In this document: positions 60,068 through 64,000 of the stretch, piece after piece
How positions within the stretch are numbered: the stretch's first letter is position 1
Layout: each line of letters begins with the position of its first letter
From: Mucidula mucida
Lineage: Eukaryota; Basidiomycota; Agaricomycetes; Agaricales; Physalacriaceae
Length of the DNA stretch: 64,000 bases
Reading direction: 5' to 3'
Assembly (NCBI GenBank): GCA_015501055.1
Contig: JADNYV010000070.1
Span: forward strand, 1 to 64,000
Notes under the pieces: model-generated
The model's input: only the letters and a program-made list of their open reading frames with translations
Databases searched by the model: none
What the model was told of the DNA's origin: nothing
Translations under genes and position numbers: made by a program

Positions 60068-61542
60068 ATGTCGTCAAATGTGCCCATCGGCGTAACGAAT
60101 GTAACGGCGCCGACGCCGCAGAATACGCCTATGCAGCATGCCCCGATATCAGCGGGTCTGTCGCGCCCTACGGTGCCCGACATTACGGAGGATAAAGAGG
60201 AGGAGGACGAAGAGGACGAAGACGAGCCAGTCGGGTCGTCGCTGCAGTCGGCGGCGATGCTTGGTCTCGTGCAGGGCAAACTGCAAAGCCTCGTCGGCCG
60301 GAGCTCAGGTTACGTAGAGAGCCTACCGGACGACGTCAAGCGCAGTGTCGAGGCGCTCAAAGGCGTCCAGCTCCAGCAGAACGAGCTGCACAACAAGTTC
60401 AAGCGCGAATGTCTTGAGCTCGAGAAAAAGGTGCGATGGACCACGATCGGTGACAACGACCACGAGCTGACTGGCATCGCAGTACAACGATCTGCAGGCG
60501 CCTTTGTACGAGCGTCGGAATGCGATTCTATCGGGCGCAGCAGCACCGACGACGGAGGAGATGGAGGCGGGAGAGAAACAGTCTGCAGAGGACGACGAGG
60601 ACTACACCCCTCTTCCAAAAGACTCGACCGCCGCATCGCCATCCCCGAGTTCTGGCTGACCGCCCTCAGGAATCATATTGGCCTTTCTGAGCTCATCACC
60701 GACCGCGATGCCGCCGCTCTCAAACATGTTATCGACATCCGCCTCTCCTACCTTGACAACCTCTCACAGCTCGACGCCAAGCCTGGATTCAAAATCACGT
60801 TTCTCTTTTCGCCAAACGAGTTTTTCGATAACGAGACTCTCGAAAAGACCTACTACTACCAGGAAAAGGCGGGTTACTTTGGCGACATGGCCTACGACCA
60901 CGCCGTCGGCACGGAGATCAAGTGGAAAGAGGATAAGGATCTTACGAAAGATTTGAAATCAAGAAACAGCGGAACAAAAGTGCGTAAAAAATCTGAATTG
61001 TTTTCCCCGTCCCGTACTTACGGCAATTGCAGCCACTAATCGCACTAGGGTCGTTCGGAAATCACGACCAACAGAGTCCTTTTTCAACTTTTTCACACCG
61101 CCTACGCCACCTGGCGAAGAGGCCATCGCAAATGGTGATATCGAGGAAGAGGAACTCGAGGAGCTCGAAGAAAAGGTCGAGATGGACTACCAGATTGGCG
61201 AAGACCTCAAAGAAAAGGTAACTTGTTTCCCTTTTCACGTTGCTTACCCAGTCTAACCCCCTGCAGATCATTCCCCATGCCATCGACTACTTTACTGGCA
61301 AAGCCTTAGAATATGACCTCATGGATGAAGATGAAGACGCGTTTGAGGACCTCGATGATGAGGACGAGGATGATTTTGAAGATGTATGACGCATTATCGT
61401 TTTGTTGCGCTCGGCAAATGTGCTTATTATCTAGTAGGAATCCGATTCGGACGCACCTGCTCCCGTCAGACGTCGCGGTGGCAAGGGCGCTGCGCGCAAC
61501 GGCGGGGACAAGGTCAATCCAGAAGAGTGCAAGCAGCAGTGA
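60068..61542 (+). CDS. NAP1: Nucleosome assembly protein 1
   Basis: Histone H2A/H2B chaperone. The start at 60,068 ([20 protein letters not shown]) is followed by an acidic segment and the long dimerisation helix ([20 protein letters not shown]). A 52-bp intron follows, then [20 protein letters not shown] and [11 protein letters not shown]. Near 60,640 one base is missing: the next conserved block [20 protein letters not shown] lies in another frame. After [20 protein letters not shown] the histone-binding core continues through [13 protein letters not shown] and a very acidic tail ([17 protein letters not shown]), ending NPEECKQQ at 61,542. Later introns near 60,980, 61,217 and 61,384. Family length and order are otherwise complete. 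Confidence 0.93.
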
Positions 61543-62593
61543 TCTTGCAGTTAATACATATATCTTTCAAATCTTACTAGGTATCCGCGTATGTTGTTAA
61601 AGTACTTACATTACTCTCCTGAACCACTTTTGTACTGTTGTGTTTTGTCGTCATTGTAAAAGGGAATTTGAAGTCTGCTTCTTGTCATGGTGTTTCGCCC
61701 ACTCAGGAGTATGCCTGAGCGGACGTCGTTGCAACATGGAGAATGGCCGTCTCCGCTGGAAGCTCGTTTAGTAGTCCTAATATATCCTTCCGCCGGGTGT
61801 GGCGCATTTTCTCAACTGACATTTCTTAACGGTCTTCCAGAGTGGGCGCCATGATTCATTCTGGCATGGGCGTTGCTATATCAACATGCATGACGCCGTT
61901 GGTGTATAGATGACACCCGCGACAGATGGATGAACAATGAGACATTCTAGGGTTAGGGTCACTTTCCGTATTTAGCCACTACGCTTTTAGCTTCTTGTCT
62001 TGGCGTCGTTGTACCGAACAGAGACATCGTTCTTGTTTGATTCTTCGTTTTCAGCTTCGCTTTCTCGCTCTCTCACAACAGTGTTTGCCGCTCAGAGGAT
62101 TTATAGAATGGTGAAGTTCAATACGCAAATTTGGCGTGCCGGACGTGAAGTATACTAAGTATGCGCCGACTAATCCATTGCAGGTGCGTGCTTGCCATAT
62201 CTATCACGAAGGAACAACAGAGTTGTGAAGGTATACGTCCATTTTCTGAGGACGCTGTCATGCAGGTAGTTACCCTGTATGCAACTGTGCAAGAGGCTAT
62301 AGGTCTGATTTGGCTACTACAATTCAGCGTCTCATTGAAGAAGTAGATTTCCGGAACCAAGACCAAGAATAGTGTTGAACACCGCTTGAATGTTTGCTTC
62401 CACGCTCAAATTGATGTCCGTACCTTGTCCTTAACCCTCCCCATTGGGATCTCCTAGTTCATTCGTCTAGCCTCTACATTCGAGTTTAAAGTCCTAGGTG
62501 GTAGGCAGTACCATGAGTCGTCCGTCCGATTTCAAGCCATTAGAACTCTCAAAGCGCACATATCCGCTTGGCAGTTGAATATTGGACGAAATA
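61543..62593. other. Intergenic; no gene recognised
   Basis: Only short open frames and no repeat of note. Confidence 0.5.
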
Positions 62594-62845
62594 CTGTACT
62601 AACGCGACCGGATCTTCACGGCATGTTACGCGTTATGATTGTGAACTAAATTACCAGTGGTTCATCCAGGGTCCATAGACCATATTGGGAGCCGGAGGCG
62701 GCGGCGCGAGCCGCCGCGGCGAAAATTTCCGCATTTGGGCTGATCCCGACAAAATTTACCGTTGTTACGCGTTATGGAAGCCGAATTAGTTCACTTCACG
62801 GGGCCCTGTGACGCGTTACGTGAATTAACGGTCGCGTTAGTACAG
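62594..62845. mobile_element. 252-bp MITE with perfect 17-bp terminal inverted repeats
   Basis: CTGTACTAACGCGACCG at the left end is exactly the reverse complement of CGGTCGCGTTAGTACAG at the right. Flanks are TA on the left and AA on the right, so a TA target duplication is partly decayed. Internal TTACGCGTTATG words recur. It is non-coding and belongs to the same family as 15,945-16,198, in inverted orientation. Confidence 0.9.
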
Positions 62846-63812
62846 AAGAGCTGAATGACTTGCCCATACATATTTTGGCACCATTCCTTTCCTATTCTGA
62901 GACTTGAGAATACATATAAGGCCCTCGTCTAACCGGTAGGTGCTTATAGCACATCTAGCGCTGGCGGTAGTTGTGTCATTGTGTTGCTCAATGGCCCGAG
63001 CTTTAAAGATTCAATTCACATATTGACCGCTAACGGGGGGTGAAGAAAATCATATACATACTATATAATCTACTTCAAGTGCATGATAAGTTTAAGAGCT
63101 TCTTGTTGACGCGTCAACGACGAACACCGGACTGAATGTGGCGCAGGTATCGGACGCGCCTGTCTTGAACCGTGAGGTCCAAACATGGCGAAAGCTGACC
63201 TTACCTCAAAGTCCTTGGAAGGTACGGTCCTGAAGCTGACAGCTGAAATTTTTGATGAGAAATGCACGGTATACTCTGTCTATCTTTTTAACACGTTTTG
63301 ACATAGTGAGAGAGTTGCGGAGGGTCCTTGCGCTTCACTGAGTTTTGATGTGATGGTACAAGTGGCAAGGTGCGGCTGATCATCTGGACCACCGTTCAAT
63401 CCGGTGCTGCTCGTGAACGCATGTAAATTAAGCCCTCAAGCTGGACATGCACTAAAACAACATCCTAGAATATATGACTTGAGCCCCCGTCATGGTCTTT
63501 GTGAGAAGTGAATTCTTAAAGCTCAGTCCGTTGAGTAGCACAATGACGCGACTACCGCTGATGCTAGACATGCTATAAGCACCTACCGGATAGAGTATGG
63601 CCTTCTATGCATTCTGAAGTCTCAAAATAAGAAAGGAATGGTGACAAAATATGTACATTCAGAGGAGATATCGTTGTACAAGTAGATACTGCAAGAATGA
63701 TCGATCGAAAATCGTGCGCGACCCAAAAAGGCAGCTCCGCCAAAAACGGCAGTAAGCCACGTGCTATATTTTTTCTTTGCCATCGACCACGACGACGCCG
63801 ACGGCTATTCAG
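62846..63812. other. Intergenic; upstream region of the Hsp70-like gene
   Basis: No gene recognised; the end contains the promoter of the following gene. Confidence 0.5.
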
Positions 63813-64000
63813 ATGGCGAGCGCGACACCGAACGGAAACGCCGACGCGGCGGCCACCATCTCCTCCATCCCGCCAGTGGTCGGTATAAATTTCGGAAACT
63901 CGTATGCATCCATCGCCGTCTTTACAAAGGTCGGTTTGCTCTTCTTTCGCGACGGTGAGCTCACGAGTCTTGGACAGGAAGGCCTCGCCGAGTCGATTGC
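63813..64000 (+). CDS. Ribosome-associated Hsp70 of the SSZ1 type, 5' end only
   Basis: The start at 63,813 gives MASATPNGNADAAATISSIP, then PVVGINFGNSYASIAVFTK, the phosphate-1 loop area of an Hsp70 with the GINFGNS form characteristic of Ssz1-like members rather than GIDLGTT. A 48-bp intron (63,930-63,977) is followed by EGLAESIA at the window edge. Ssz1 works with zuotin in the ribosome-associated complex to help nascent chain folding. Only about 46 codons are visible. Confidence 0.85.
   Translation, partial: MASATPNGNADAAATISSIPPVVGINFGNSYASIAVFTKVGLLFFRDGELTSLGQEGLAESI

Noticed and set aside
60310..60642. Minus-strand frame opposite NAP1
   Set aside because: Ser/Arg-rich shadow of the conserved NAP1 exon.

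Overview
The window looks like nuclear DNA of a filamentous basidiomycete (Agaricomycetes, probably a wood decayer). Coding exons are interrupted by many introns of about 45-60 bp with GTRNGY donors and YAG acceptors. The genes are typical of that group: beta-tubulin, eEF1B-gamma, NAP1, NAT9, an SSZ1-type Hsp70, a DUF6534 membrane protein, an RTA1-like protein and the copper oxygenases AA9 and AA14. I saw no rRNA, tRNA or CRISPR array.

Layout. 1-17,060 is duplicated and repeat-rich. A multi-exon ArAE/DUF2421-type membrane transporter (11,512-15,365) has its 3' two thirds repeated at 1-1,977, plus a third short tail fragment near 2,740. The interval holds tandem and hairpin repeats, an array of short GC-rich exon-like repeats, and two TA-flanked inverted-repeat elements. 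17,113-28,036 is a large inverted duplication: both arms carry a stand-alone thioester-reductase-like locus and a small secreted-protein locus, and a beta-tubulin gene lies between them. 28,980-40,916 holds the DUF6534 protein, a small secreted protein, an RTA1 remnant, eEF1B-gamma, a broken secreted-family paralog, the RTA1-like gene and an NTF2-like protein. 42,134-45,813 holds the best preserved downstream paralog of the secreted family, a DJ-1/PfpI protein and an SDR. 47,624-64,000 is an ordinary gene-dense region: PIN-like carrier, TauD/TfdA dioxygenase, F-box/LRR-like protein, AA9 LPMO, AA14-like LPMO, NAT9, NAP1, a MITE and the 5' end of an SSZ1-like Hsp70.

How genes relate. The AA9 and AA14 genes are head to head and could be co-regulated in lignocellulose attack. 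NAT9 and NAP1 are head to head with only 142 bp between their start codons. Four loci of one secreted-protein family (19,881-21,241; 25,030-25,757; 35,076-35,431; 42,240-43,307) share a TATA-like box at nearly constant distance from a 16-bp 5' leader motif, although their coding parts have diverged strongly. This is the best candidate here for an undescribed family.

Quality caveat. Several conserved genes, including NAP1, need one extra base to keep the family reading frame, and one copy of the first duplication differs from the other almost only by single-base losses. Frame breaks here should not be taken as biological pseudogenes without read-level support.
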